Of a DNA stretch of 47,611 bases, positions 1 to 7,325 are shown one piece after another. This stretch comes from Nocardioides sp. GY 10127 (GTDB lineage: Bacteria; Actinomycetota; Actinomycetes; Propionibacteriales; Nocardioidaceae): positions 1-47,611 of the forward strand of contig NZ_STGL01000004.1 of assembly GCF_004919085.1 (NCBI RefSeq), given 5' to 3'. Numbering within the stretch: the stretch's first letter is position 1; the number at the start of each line of letters is the position of its first letter. Made by a program: the position numbers and the translations under genes. Under the pieces are notes generated by a model. The model worked only from the letters and a program-made list of their open reading frames with translations, had not been told where the DNA came from and ran no database searches.

Positions 1-8
1 GCCCAAGG

Positions 9-224
9 CACCACAACGGTTGCTCACACACCGCCACCCCGCACCAGGCCGACCAGCGGTGCCACAGCAACCCACCGCGACACCACAACGGTTGCTCACA
101 CACCGCCACCCCGCACCAGGCCGACCAGCGGTGCCCCACCAACCGACCCCGACACAGAACCGGTTGCTCACACACCGCCCACCCAGCACCCAGCGGGCAC
201 CGAGCACCAGGTCAGTCAGCAGCC
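9..224. repeat. 72-bp tandem intergenic repeat, three copies
   Basis: The core CGGTTGCTCACACACCGCC recurs at 17, 89 and 161, exactly 72 bases apart. The first two units (from 9 and 81) are almost identical for about 55 bases; the third keeps the core and then diverges, running up to or just into the 3' end of the Fic-like gene. In the first unit GGTTGCT (18-24) is followed by its inverse AGCAACC (66-72), so each unit may fold. The array may extend beyond the left edge of the window. It looks like a REP-type intergenic element. Confidence 0.85.
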
Positions 225-943
225 CGCCGGAGCGGCGAGGCCTCGGCGGCGGCGGCGTACGCCTGCGCGCAGTGCAGCAGCCAGGCGTGGACGCCGGGCT
301 GGCCGCCGTCCCGGAAGCCGTCGAGTCCCTGCAGGTAGGCCGCCCGGAGGAGCAGGTGGCCGGCCTCGGGGACGACGAGCGACTTCTCGTCGACGCCCCG
401 GGCGACGAGGACGAGTCGCTCGACGGCCCGGGCGACGATCGCGTCGTGGCTGCCGAAGGGGGCGAGGGTGGCCAGCTCGCCGTGGACGACGGCCGCGACG
501 ACGAGGGCGGGCGCCTGGGTGGGCGCGGTGAGCAGCTGGGCGAGGCCGCGCAGGCGGTTGGCGGCCTCGGCGTCGCGGGGGCGGCCGAGCTCGTCGTCGG
601 GACGCTCGCCGGCGGCGGCGAGGGCGTGCAGCCGGGCGAACGCCTGGAGGGGGGTGCTGCGCAGCACGGGCGCGAGCGCGAGCAGCTCGGTGGAGACCCG
701 CAGTGCGGCGAGGGCGGCCGGGTCGTCGGCCTCCCCGGCGCGCATCTCGGCGAGGGTGGCGGGCGACCCGTCGAGGGCGGCGGACGCGTGGGCGCCGCGC
801 AGCAGCGACTCGGCGGTCGTCTCCGGGCTGGTGCGGCGCAGGCCGCGGTCGCGCAGCACGACGTCCACCGCGTCGCGCGCGGCGACGAAGGCGCTCGGGA
901 CGCCCTCCAGGGCGAGCAGCGGGGCCAGCGGGTCGGCACTCAC
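212..943 (-). CDS. Fic-like protein with degenerate Fic motif
   Basis: This 243-residue protein has the helical layout of the Fic/DOC superfamily, but the AMP-transfer motif HxFx(D/E)GNGR is replaced around residues 161-172 by APFGSHDAIVAR. The catalytic His and the GNGR phosphate-binding loop are therefore both missing. An upstream segment SAALDG (residues 54-59) resembles the Fic inhibitory motif (S/T)xxxE(G/N), with Asp for Glu. Actinobacterial relatives near acs are often labelled oxidoreductase without support. A catalytic role is unlikely by the usual Fic chemistry; the true function is unknown. The GTG start at 943 is preceded by TAGCCT with a 6-base gap, so the mRNA is probably leaderless. 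It is divergent from the methyltransferase. Confidence 0.6.
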   Translation of the reverse strand: MSADPLAPLLALEGVPSAFVAARDAVDVVLRDRGLRRTSPETTAESLLRGAHASAALDGSPATLAEMRAGEADDPAALAALRVSTELLALAPVLRSTPLQAFARLHALAAAGERPDDELGRPRDAEAANRLRGLAQLLTAPTQAPALVVAAVVHGELATLAPFGSHDAIVARAVERLVLVARGVDEKSLVVPEAGHLLLRAAYLQGLDGFRDGGQPGVHAWLLHCAQAYAAAAEASPLRRAAD

Positions 944-949
944 CCGGGC

Positions 950-1008
950 AGGCTACCCACGGGACGGCCGCGCGCCGCCACCGGAGACCCCCGGCCCGCG
1001 GCTAGCAT
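950..1008. promoter_or_regulatory. Divergent pair of leaderless-type promoters
   Basis: Only 73 bases separate the Fic-like gene from the methyltransferase gene. On the minus strand TAGCCT (955-950) sits 6 bases from the GTG at 943. On the plus strand TAGCAT (1003-1008) sits 8 bases from the ATG at 1017. Both match the actinobacterial -10 pattern TANNNT at the spacing expected when transcription starts at or next to the start codon. No convincing -35 is seen. Confidence 0.5.
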
Positions 1009-1016
1009 CCTCATGC

Positions 1017-2063
1017 ATGAGCCAGCACGAGTCCTTCGCGCGATCCTTCGGGTCCGTCGCCGCGGCGTACGACCGCGGCCGACCCGGGTACCCGCGCGCC
1101 GCGGCCGCCTGGCTGGTGGGCGAGACGCCGTGCCGCGTCCTCGAGCTGGGGGCCGGCACCGGTCAGCTCACCGAGCAGCTGGTCGCGCTCGGCCACCACG
1201 TCGTCGCCACCGACGTCGACCCCGCCATGCTCGAGCTCCTCTCCGCCCGCCTCCCCGACGTGCCCGCCGAGATCGCCGCCGCCGAGCGCCTCCCCTTCGC
1301 CACCGCCTCCTTCGACGTCGTCGTCACCGCCCAGGCCTTCCACTGGTTCGACGCCGAGGCGGCCCTGCCCGAGATCAGCCGCGTGCTGGTGCCCGGCGGC
1401 CGCTTCGCCGCCGTGTGGAACGCGTTCGACACCCGGGTTCCCTGGGTGCGTCGGCTCAGCCGGATGCTCGGGGACGCCGAGCAGCGCGACGACCTGGCCG
1501 ACCCGCTGCTCGCCAGCCCGCTGCTCCAGGAGCACGAGGCCGCGGAGCACCGCCACTGGCACGTCGTCGACGAGCGCTCGCTGCTCGACATGGCGGCCAG
1601 CCGCTCGGGCATCTCCACGCTCGGCGACGCGGCCCGCGAGCGGGTGCTCGCCGACGTCCGCGAGCTCTACTCCGGGTACGGCCGCGGCATGGACGGGATG
1701 CAGCTCCCGCTGGTCGCCCGCTGCTTCGTCTCGCAGGCCGCGCCGCGTCCGCCCGAGCCGGAGCCCGCCCCCGAGCCCGCCCCCGAGCCCACCCGCGAGC
1801 CCGTCCTCGAGGCGGCAGACACCCCCGAGGCCCGCCCGACGGAGGCCGGGACGACGGAGACGGGCACCCACACCCACGCGGACGACCTCGAGGACACCCA
1901 GTCGTGGCACCCCGACGAGTGGGACGAGAAGCCTCCGGCCGCGGAGCGCGACGACCGCATGGTCATCACGACCGGCAGCCTCCCGCGCATCGAGGTGGCC
2001 CTCGGCTCGGCGCCCCAGGCGGCGCTGCCCGACGAGGGCCTGCTCCTCATCGACCTGCGCTGA
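1017..2063 (+). CDS. Class I SAM-dependent methyltransferase with long C-terminal tail
   Basis: The first ~240 residues form a Rossmann methyltransferase: motif I LELGAGTGQLT, the acidic end of strand 2 in VVATDVDPAML, and motif FHWFDAEAALPEISRVLVPGGRF, typical of the UbiE/Methyltransf_11 group acting on small molecules. The substrate is not evident. Residues ~243-348 are an extra tail: a PEPAPEPAPEP run, then an acidic, Thr-rich, probably disordered stretch ending in a hydrophobic LLLIDLR. The open frame extends far upstream, but the ATG at 1017 is chosen because the family motif AAAYDRGRPGYP begins about 15 residues later and TAGCAT lies just upstream. The histidine kinase gene begins 10 bases downstream, suggesting an operon. 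Confidence 0.8.
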   Translation: MSQHESFARSFGSVAAAYDRGRPGYPRAAAAWLVGETPCRVLELGAGTGQLTEQLVALGHHVVATDVDPAMLELLSARLPDVPAEIAAAERLPFATASFDVVVTAQAFHWFDAEAALPEISRVLVPGGRFAAVWNAFDTRVPWVRRLSRMLGDAEQRDDLADPLLASPLLQEHEAAEHRHWHVVDERSLLDMAASRSGISTLGDAARERVLADVRELYSGYGRGMDGMQLPLVARCFVSQAAPRPPEPEPAPEPAPEPTREPVLEAADTPEARPTEAGTTETGTHTHADDLEDTQSWHPDEWDEKPPAAERDDRMVITTGSLPRIEVALGSAPQAALPDEGLLLIDLR

Positions 2064-2073
2064 CGGTCCGCCC

Positions 2074-3303
2074 GTGAGCCCCCAGCCCGACGAGGACGGC
2101 CAGGCCGGCCAGGCCGGCCCGGCCGGCCAGCAGCCCGGCCTCGAGGGCCACCCCGACGACGCCGTGCCGCCCCTGCCCCCGCGGCGGCGACTCGGCGCGT
2201 GGCGGCGCCGTCACCTCGGCACGGACGCCGAGCACGCGACGTTCCGGACGCTGCACACCGCCTCGCTGGCGGCGCCGGCGCTGCGCGCGGGGCTCTCCCG
2301 GAGCAGCGCCGAGGCCGCCGTCCGGCACCTGCGTGCCCTGCTCGACGCGCCCGCCATGGCCGTCACCGACACCGCCGGCCTGCTCGCGTGGGACGGCGCC
2401 GCCTACCACCACGCCCAGCACGTCCCGGCGATCGTCGCCGCGACGCTCGAGCGGGAGGGGCCACGCGCCTTCGACCGGCGCGACCTGCGCTGCACCGTCC
2501 GCGACTGCGAGATCCGCTCGGCCGTGGCGAGCCCGCTGGTGGTGGAGGACCGGGTCGTCGGGACGCTCGTGGTCTTCGACGTCTTCGCCGGCGCCGGCCT
2601 GGCCCGCACCACCGAGGAGGTGGCCCGTTGGGTCTCGGGCCAGCTCGAGCTGGCCGAGCTGGACTCCTCCCGCACGCGGCTGATGGAGGCCGAGGTCCGG
2701 GCGCTGCGGGCGCAGATCAGCCCGCACTTCATCTTCAACTCCCTCGGCGCGATCGCCAGCTTCGTCCGCACCGACCCCGAGCGTGCCCGCGAGCTGCTCC
2801 TGGAGTTCGCCGACTTCACCCGCTACTCCTTCCGCAAGCACGGCGAGTTCACGACGCTGGCCGAGGAGCTGCGCTCGGTCGAGCAGTACCTCCTGCTCGA
2901 GCAGGCCCGCTTCGGCGAGCGGCTGTCCGTCACGCTCACCATCGCCCCCGAGGTGCTGCCGGTCGCCATCCCCTACCTGTGCCTCCAGCCGCTGGTGGAG
3001 AACGCGGTGCGGCACGGCCTGGAGGGGCAGCCGGAGGGCGGCCACATCCGCATCTCCGCGCGGGACGCGGGGCTGGACTGCGTGATCGAGGTCGACGACG
3101 ACGGGGCCGGCGAGGACCCCGAGCACATCGCCCGGGTCCTGGCCGGCGACCACGAGAACGACTCCGTGGGCATGGGCAACGTCGACGGCCGGCTGCGGGC
3201 CACCTACGGCGAGGACTTCGGGCTGGTCGTCGAGACCGCCCGGGGCGCCGGCACGAAGGTGATCGTCCGGGTGCCGAAGTTCGCCCCCGGCGTCCTCGCG
3301 TGA
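2074..3303 (+). CDS. LytS-type sensor histidine kinase with GAF domain
   Basis: This is a 409-residue kinase of the LytS/YehU (His_kinase, PF06580) family. Residues ~55-195 look like a GAF sensor domain; ~205-290 hold the phosphoacceptor LRAQISPHFIFNSL with H218; the ATPase domain follows with the N box LVENAVRHG (N310) and G box residues near GMGNVDGRL. Unlike classical LytS there are no transmembrane segments, so the signal is probably cytoplasmic. C140 and C145 in the GAF part (RCTVRDC) could be redox- or metal-sensitive; that is speculation. GTG start. It is followed by its likely partner, a LytTR regulator, and then a symporter, the arrangement of pyruvate/acetate-sensing LytTR systems such as BtsSR and YpdAB of E. 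coli. Confidence 0.88.
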   Translation: MSPQPDEDGQAGQAGPAGQQPGLEGHPDDAVPPLPPRRRLGAWRRRHLGTDAEHATFRTLHTASLAAPALRAGLSRSSAEAAVRHLRALLDAPAMAVTDTAGLLAWDGAAYHHAQHVPAIVAATLEREGPRAFDRRDLRCTVRDCEIRSAVASPLVVEDRVVGTLVVFDVFAGAGLARTTEEVARWVSGQLELAELDSSRTRLMEAEVRALRAQISPHFIFNSLGAIASFVRTDPERARELLLEFADFTRYSFRKHGEFTTLAEELRSVEQYLLLEQARFGERLSVTLTIAPEVLPVAIPYLCLQPLVENAVRHGLEGQPEGGHIRISARDAGLDCVIEVDDDGAGEDPEHIARVLAGDHENDSVGMGNVDGRLRATYGEDFGLVVETARGAGTKVIVRVPKFAPGVLA

Positions 3304-3415
3304 CGTCCGTCGCACGAGACCCCTGGCGCGCAGCGCGCGGGTGCGGCAGGGTGACGCGGTGCGGAGGGTCCCGGGAGGCGGGCCCCCGCACCGGTGTCGG
3401 GGGAGGAACGTGCGC

Positions 3416-4138
3416 GTGGCGGGTCTGAAGGTGCTGGTCGTCGACGACGAGAGGCCCGCGCTCGACGAGCTCACCTACCTGTTGGGCCAGGACGAGCGCG
3501 TCGGGCAGGTCCTCGGGGCGTCCTCGGCCACCGACGCCCTGCGCGTGCTGCGGGAGACCGCCGTGGACGCGGTCTTCCTCGACGTCCAGATGCCCGGCCT
3601 CTCCGGCCTCGAGCTCGGCGAGCTCCTGGGCAACTTCCGGACCCCGCCCCGGATCGTGTTCGTCACCGCCCACGAGGAGCACGCGCTGCGGGCCTTCGAC
3701 CTCCAGGCGGTCGACTACGTCCTCAAGCCCGTGCGGGCCGACCGCCTCGCCGAGGCGGTGCGCCGCGTCGGCGGTCCCGCGGAGGCCCCGGCGCCGCCGA
3801 CCGACGTCCAGATCCCCGTGGAGCTGGGCGGCGTGACCCGGTTCGTGCAGCGCAGCGCGATCACGCACGTGGAGGCCCAGGGCGACTACGCCCGCCTGCA
3901 CACGGGCGCGGGGTCGCACCTGGTCCGCACGCCGCTCACCGCGCTGGAGGAGGAGTGGGGCCCCGCCGGGTTCGTCCGCATCCACCGCTCCCTGCTGGTG
4001 GCCATGCAGCACGTCACCGAGGTGCGGATGGAGGCAGGACGCTGCTCCGTGGTCATCACCGGGGGCACCGAGCTCGGGGTGAGCCGTCGGCACACCCGCC
4101 AGCTCCGCGAGCGGCTCGCGCGCCGCACCCAGGCGTGA
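3416..4138 (+). CDS. LytTR-family response regulator
   Basis: The receiver domain (residues ~5-120) has acidic residues D10/D11, phosphoacceptor D56 in FLDVQMPG, the conserved Thr in FVTAH and Lys in DYVLKPV. A LytTR DNA-binding domain follows (~135-235; ITHVEAQGDYARLHT and FVRIHRSLLV are diagnostic). Two in-frame GTG codons are possible, at 3410 and 3416; 3416 is preferred because the ribosome site GGGGGAGG (3399-3406) is then 9 bases away instead of 3. It should be phosphorylated by the preceding kinase and act on a nearby promoter, most simply that of the symporter cluster. Its stop is 10 bases before the next gene. Confidence 0.88.
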   Translation: MAGLKVLVVDDERPALDELTYLLGQDERVGQVLGASSATDALRVLRETAVDAVFLDVQMPGLSGLELGELLGNFRTPPRIVFVTAHEEHALRAFDLQAVDYVLKPVRADRLAEAVRRVGGPAEAPAPPTDVQIPVELGGVTRFVQRSAITHVEAQGDYARLHTGAGSHLVRTPLTALEEEWGPAGFVRIHRSLLVAMQHVTEVRMEAGRCSVVITGGTELGVSRRHTRQLRERLARRTQA

Positions 4139-4148
4139 GGCCGGGCCG

Positions 4149-4526
4149 GTGACCGCCGAGCGGCCGCAGCGCGTCCGGGTGACCGGTCCCCCGCGCCGGC
4201 GTCCGCCCCGACCCCGCACGCGGGAGGTGGACGCCGAGTCCCGCCTCGGGTCGCTGTACGTGCGCGCGCTGGTGCGCGAGCAGCTGTGGCTGGGGGTGCG
4301 CACCCTCGGGGTCCTCGCGATCGGCCTCGGGACGCTGCCGCTGTTGTTCTGGGCGCTGCCGTGGCTGGCAGGCGTCCGGCTGCTGGGCATCGCGCTGCCC
4401 TGGTGGCTGCTCGGCGTCGTCCCCTACCCCCTCCTCGTGCTCGCGGCCTGGCGGTTCGTGTGGCGGGCCGAGCGCAACGAGGACACCTTCGCCGAGCTGC
4501 TGCGGGAGCTGGACGATGAGCGCTGA
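4149..4526 (+). CDS. Small membrane subunit of a solute symporter
   Basis: A 125-residue protein: a basic, proline-rich cytoplasmic start, two hydrophobic helices (about residues 50-70 and 78-100) joined by a short loop with LPWW, and an acidic C-terminus. Small two-helix proteins (DUF485, DUF4212 and similar) regularly precede acetate-type SSS symporters, and this one sits directly before one. Sequence similarity to the DUF485 protein at 18644 is weak, so the two symporters have different partners. The start is GTG at 4149, 10 bases after the regulator gene. The role as partner subunit is inferred from context. Confidence 0.65.
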   Translation: MTAERPQRVRVTGPPRRRPPRPRTREVDAESRLGSLYVRALVREQLWLGVRTLGVLAIGLGTLPLLFWALPWLAGVRLLGIALPWWLLGVVPYPLLVLAAWRFVWRAERNEDTFAELLRELDDER

Positions 4527-4589
4527 GCGCACCCCGGCCGCCTGCCGGCCCGCGGACCGGCCCCCGTGCCACCCGCGGGAGGACCGGCC

Positions 4590-6128
4590 GTGACCGCCGC
4601 CGTGTGGCCCGGCGCCGTCGGGGTGGCGCTGGTCGTGGTCACCACCCTCGGGATCGGCAGCCTCGGGCTGCGGCTCTCGCGCACCACCAGCGACTTCATG
4701 GTGGCCTCGCGCAGCGTCCCCGCGTTCACCAACGCGGCGGCGATCAGCGGCGAGTACCTCTCGGCGGCCTCGTTCCTCGGGGCGGCGGGGCTGCTGCTCA
4801 CCTTCGGCGCGGACATGCTCTGGTACCCGGTCGGCTGGACCGCCGGCTACCTCGTCATGCTCGCGCTGGTCGCGGCCCCGCTGCGCCGCTCGGGCGCCTA
4901 CACGCTCCCCGACTTCGCCGAGGCCAGGCTGGACTCCGCCCAGGTGCGGACCATCTGCTCGGTGCTCGTCGTGGCGATCGGGTGGCTCTACCTGCTGCCG
5001 CTGTTCCAGGGCGCCGGCGTCACGCTCGGCGCCGCCCTCGGCCTGCCGACGTGGGTGGGGCCGGCGGGCGTCGCCTCGATCGTCCTCGTGAACGTGACCG
5101 GGGGCGGGATGCGCTCGATCACGCTGGTCCAGGCGTTCCAGTACTGGTTCAAGCTCACCGCGCTGCTCGTCCCCGCGATGGTCATGCTCGCCGTCTGGCT
5201 CGACGACGGCCGACCCGACGCCGCGGCGCTCGGCCGGACCGACTTCCCGACCGACGTCCTCGCCTGGTCCGACCCGCTCGCCGCCGGCGGCTCCCAGGGC
5301 CTCTACCTCACGTACTCGCTCATCGCCGCGACGTTCCTCGGCACCATGGGGCTCCCCCACGTGGTGGTCCGCTTCTACACGAACCCCGACGGCCGCACCG
5401 CGCGGCGCTCGACCCTCCTCGTGCTCACGCTGCTCGGGCTCTTCTACCTGATCCCGCCGGTCTACGGCGCCCTCGGCCGGGTCTACGCCCCCGAGCTCGC
5501 GGCGGCCGGCGAGTCGGACCTCCTCGTCCTGCTGCTGCCGCGGCTCGTGGTCCCCGGGCTGGGCGGCGACGTCCTCACCGGCCTCGTGGTCGCCGGCGCG
5601 TTCGCCGCGTTCCTCTCGACGTCCTCCGGCCTCGCCATCGCGGTGGCGGGCGTCCTCGGGCAGGACGTCACGGGCCGCACGTGGGCCGGACGGCGGCTCG
5701 GCGGCGTCGCAGCGTTCCGGCTGGGGTCGGTCATCGCCGTCGTCGTGCCCGCGGCTGTGGCCCTGGGCGAGCCGAGCGCCGGGGTGGCGACCACTGTGGG
5801 GCTGGCGTTCGCGATGGCCGCCTCGACCTTCGCGCCCCTGCTGCTGCTCGGCATCTGGTGGCGGCCGCTCACCCCGGCCGGCGCCGCCGCGGGGCTGGTG
5901 ACCGGCGGGGTCGGCTCCGGCCTGGCCGCGCTCGTCACGCTCTACCTGGACGGCACGGCCGGCTGGGTCGGCGTCCTCACCGCCCGGCCGGCGCTGTGGA
6001 GCATCCCGCTCGCCACCGCCGTGATGGTGGTCGTCAGCCTGCTCACCCGTCAGCCCGAGGCGCCCCACGTCCGACGGTTCATGGTCCGACTGCACACCCC
6101 CGAGGCGCTCGACCTCGACCGGGGCTGA
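4590..6128 (+). CDS. actP: Sodium:solute symporter, acetate/monocarboxylate type
   Basis: A 512-residue, about 13-helix transporter of the SSS family. SGEYLSAASFLGAAGLLL and GLPHVVVRFYTNPD are hallmarks of the ActP/MctC acetate-pyruvate branch. It takes up small monocarboxylates with sodium or protons. The GTG at 4590 is preferred over an in-frame GTG at 4566 because GGGAGGA (4577-4583) lies 6 bases before it. It ends the LytS-LytTR-small subunit cluster, which suggests that the two-component system controls it. A second, better match to MctC occurs at 19002, so this copy may serve another substrate such as pyruvate. The symbol is by family only. Confidence 0.85.
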   Translation: MTAAVWPGAVGVALVVVTTLGIGSLGLRLSRTTSDFMVASRSVPAFTNAAAISGEYLSAASFLGAAGLLLTFGADMLWYPVGWTAGYLVMLALVAAPLRRSGAYTLPDFAEARLDSAQVRTICSVLVVAIGWLYLLPLFQGAGVTLGAALGLPTWVGPAGVASIVLVNVTGGGMRSITLVQAFQYWFKLTALLVPAMVMLAVWLDDGRPDAAALGRTDFPTDVLAWSDPLAAGGSQGLYLTYSLIAATFLGTMGLPHVVVRFYTNPDGRTARRSTLLVLTLLGLFYLIPPVYGALGRVYAPELAAAGESDLLVLLLPRLVVPGLGGDVLTGLVVAGAFAAFLSTSSGLAIAVAGVLGQDVTGRTWAGRRLGGVAAFRLGSVIAVVVPAAVALGEPSAGVATTVGLAFAMAASTFAPLLLLGIWWRPLTPAGAAAGLVTGGVGSGLAALVTLYLDGTAGWVGVLTARPALWSIPLATAVMVVVSLLTRQPEAPHVRRFMVRLHTPEALDLDRG

Positions 6129-6170
6129 GTCCGGGGGTTCCCCGGCGGGCTGCTCCGCGGGGCGGCTCGG

Positions 6171-6340
6171 GACGTCATACGAACCGTCCGTGGGACGCGC
6201 CCAGACGTATGACGTCCCGCCCACCGGCCCCGGACGTCATACGAACCGGCCGTGGGACGCACCCGGACGCATGACGTCCCACCCACCGGCCCCGGACGTC
6301 ATACAAACCGGCCCTAGGACGCACCCAGACGTATGACGTC
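6171..6340. repeat. Three tandem 46-bp palindromic elements, 62-bp period
   Basis: Elements lie at 6171-6216, 6233-6278 and 6295-6340, each followed by a 16-bp spacer close to CCGCCCACCGGCCCCG. The arms are GACGTCATACG and its exact inverse CGTATGACGTC in copy 1, with a 24-base middle containing GTGGGACGC; copies 2 and 3 have one arm mismatch each. The array lies between the convergent ends of actP1 and the siderophore-interacting gene, where a transcription terminator would be expected. Nothing else is seen in this 260-base gap. Confidence 0.92.
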
Positions 6341-6388
6341 CCCCCACCGGCAGCGGGGAGCAGCAGGGAGGGGGAAGGACAGCGGGGG

Positions 6389-7240
6389 TCAGTGCGCGGC
6401 GTGGTGCTCGTCGTCCCCGAGGCGCCAGTAGCCCTTCGCGACGTGCGTGGTGACACCGAGGACCGAGAACCGCGCCTTCGCCGGGGCCACGATCGACTGC
6501 TCGGCGGCCACGAAGGCGAACCCAGCGGCGGGGTCGCCGGGCGGGGTCCAGCTGGTGACGGCCTCGGCGAGCGCCGCGGTGGAGCCGGTGGCGACGTCCG
6601 CGTCGACGAGGACGCGCAGGCTCGCCCCGGCCGGGAGCACGAGCTCGTCGGACACCATCGCGGCCTCCTCCTCACCGGCCACGAGCACGAGGACCGTCGT
6701 GGGCGCGCCGGCGGTGGCGGCGAGGTGGCGGCGGATCGCCGGGAGGGCGGTGAGGTCGCCCGCAAGCAGGTACCAGGCCGGCGTGCCCTCGATGAGCATC
6801 GACCCGCGCGGCCCACCCACGGCCACGGTGTCGCCGGGCTGCGCGCCGACCACCCAGTCCGAGGCGTGGCCGCCGGCGTGCACGACGAGCTCGAGGGTGA
6901 GGGTGGCGTCCTCGCCGGTGCCGCCCCAGGCCACCGGGGTGTACTCCCGGGAGACGGGGCGCGGCTGGCCCGGCGCGGGCTGGACGGGTCCGTCCGGGCC
7001 GATCTCGGGCAGGACGAGCACGCCGTCGGCGCCGGGGGCGAAGAACCGCAGGTGGTCGTCGGCGCCCGCGGAGGTGAAGCCCTCCAGCTCGGCGCCGCGC
7101 AGCACGAGGCGGACGTAGCGGGGCGCCTCGGCGGTGCCGGCCAGGGTGGTCACGGACTCGACCGTGGCCACCCGGCGCACCAGCTCGGCGCGGCGGCGGA
7201 CCAGGGAGAGCGGGGTCTGGGCGTCAGCGACAGTGGTCAT
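6389..7240 (-). CDS. Siderophore-interacting protein (FAD-dependent ferric-siderophore reductase)
   Basis: This 283-residue protein matches the SIP/ViuB family, cytoplasmic flavoenzymes that reduce ferric siderophores with NAD(P)H to release iron. The FAD-binding motif RxYT is visible as SREYTPV (R98, Y100, T101), followed by GGHASDWV with H125; the C-terminal SIP domain holds the nucleotide-binding region (YLLAGDLTALPAIRRHL). Length is normal. The ATG at 7240 abuts a DtxR/IdeR-type iron box, so expression should be repressed when iron is sufficient. No siderophore transporter lies beside it. Confidence 0.9.
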   Translation of the reverse strand: MTTVADAQTPLSLVRRRAELVRRVATVESVTTLAGTAEAPRYVRLVLRGAELEGFTSAGADDHLRFFAPGADGVLVLPEIGPDGPVQPAPGQPRPVSREYTPVAWGGTGEDATLTLELVVHAGGHASDWVVGAQPGDTVAVGGPRGSMLIEGTPAWYLLAGDLTALPAIRRHLAATAGAPTTVLVLVAGEEEAAMVSDELVLPAGASLRVLVDADVATGSTAALAEAVTSWTPPGDPAAGFAFVAAEQSIVAPAKARFSVLGVTTHVAKGYWRLGDDEHHAAH

Positions 7241-7258
7241 GGAGTAAGGCTTACCTTA
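7240..7258. promoter_or_regulatory. DtxR/IdeR-type iron box
   Basis: TGGAGTAAGGCTTACCTTA matches the 19-bp iron-box consensus TWAGGTWAGSCTWACCTWA at 16 of 19 positions, with a nearly complete right half. It directly adjoins, and on the minus strand ends at, the start codon of the siderophore-interacting gene, so a bound metallorepressor would block both transcription start and ribosome access. A second small dyad GAGGTTACCTC lies at 7263-7273, possibly a weaker neighbouring site. Confidence 0.75.
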
Positions 7259-7325
7259 TTCGGAGGTTACCTCTCTAGTGTGGGCCCGGACTCACAGCCG
7301 ACGCCCAGGCACGCGCCCACACCCC

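Noticed and set aside
9..224. Replication origin iterons
   Set aside because: No DnaA boxes, no AT-rich region and no replication gene in the vicinity.
6171..6340. CRISPR array
   Set aside because: The 46-bp units are themselves palindromic and the spacers are nearly identical, not unique; no cas gene is near.
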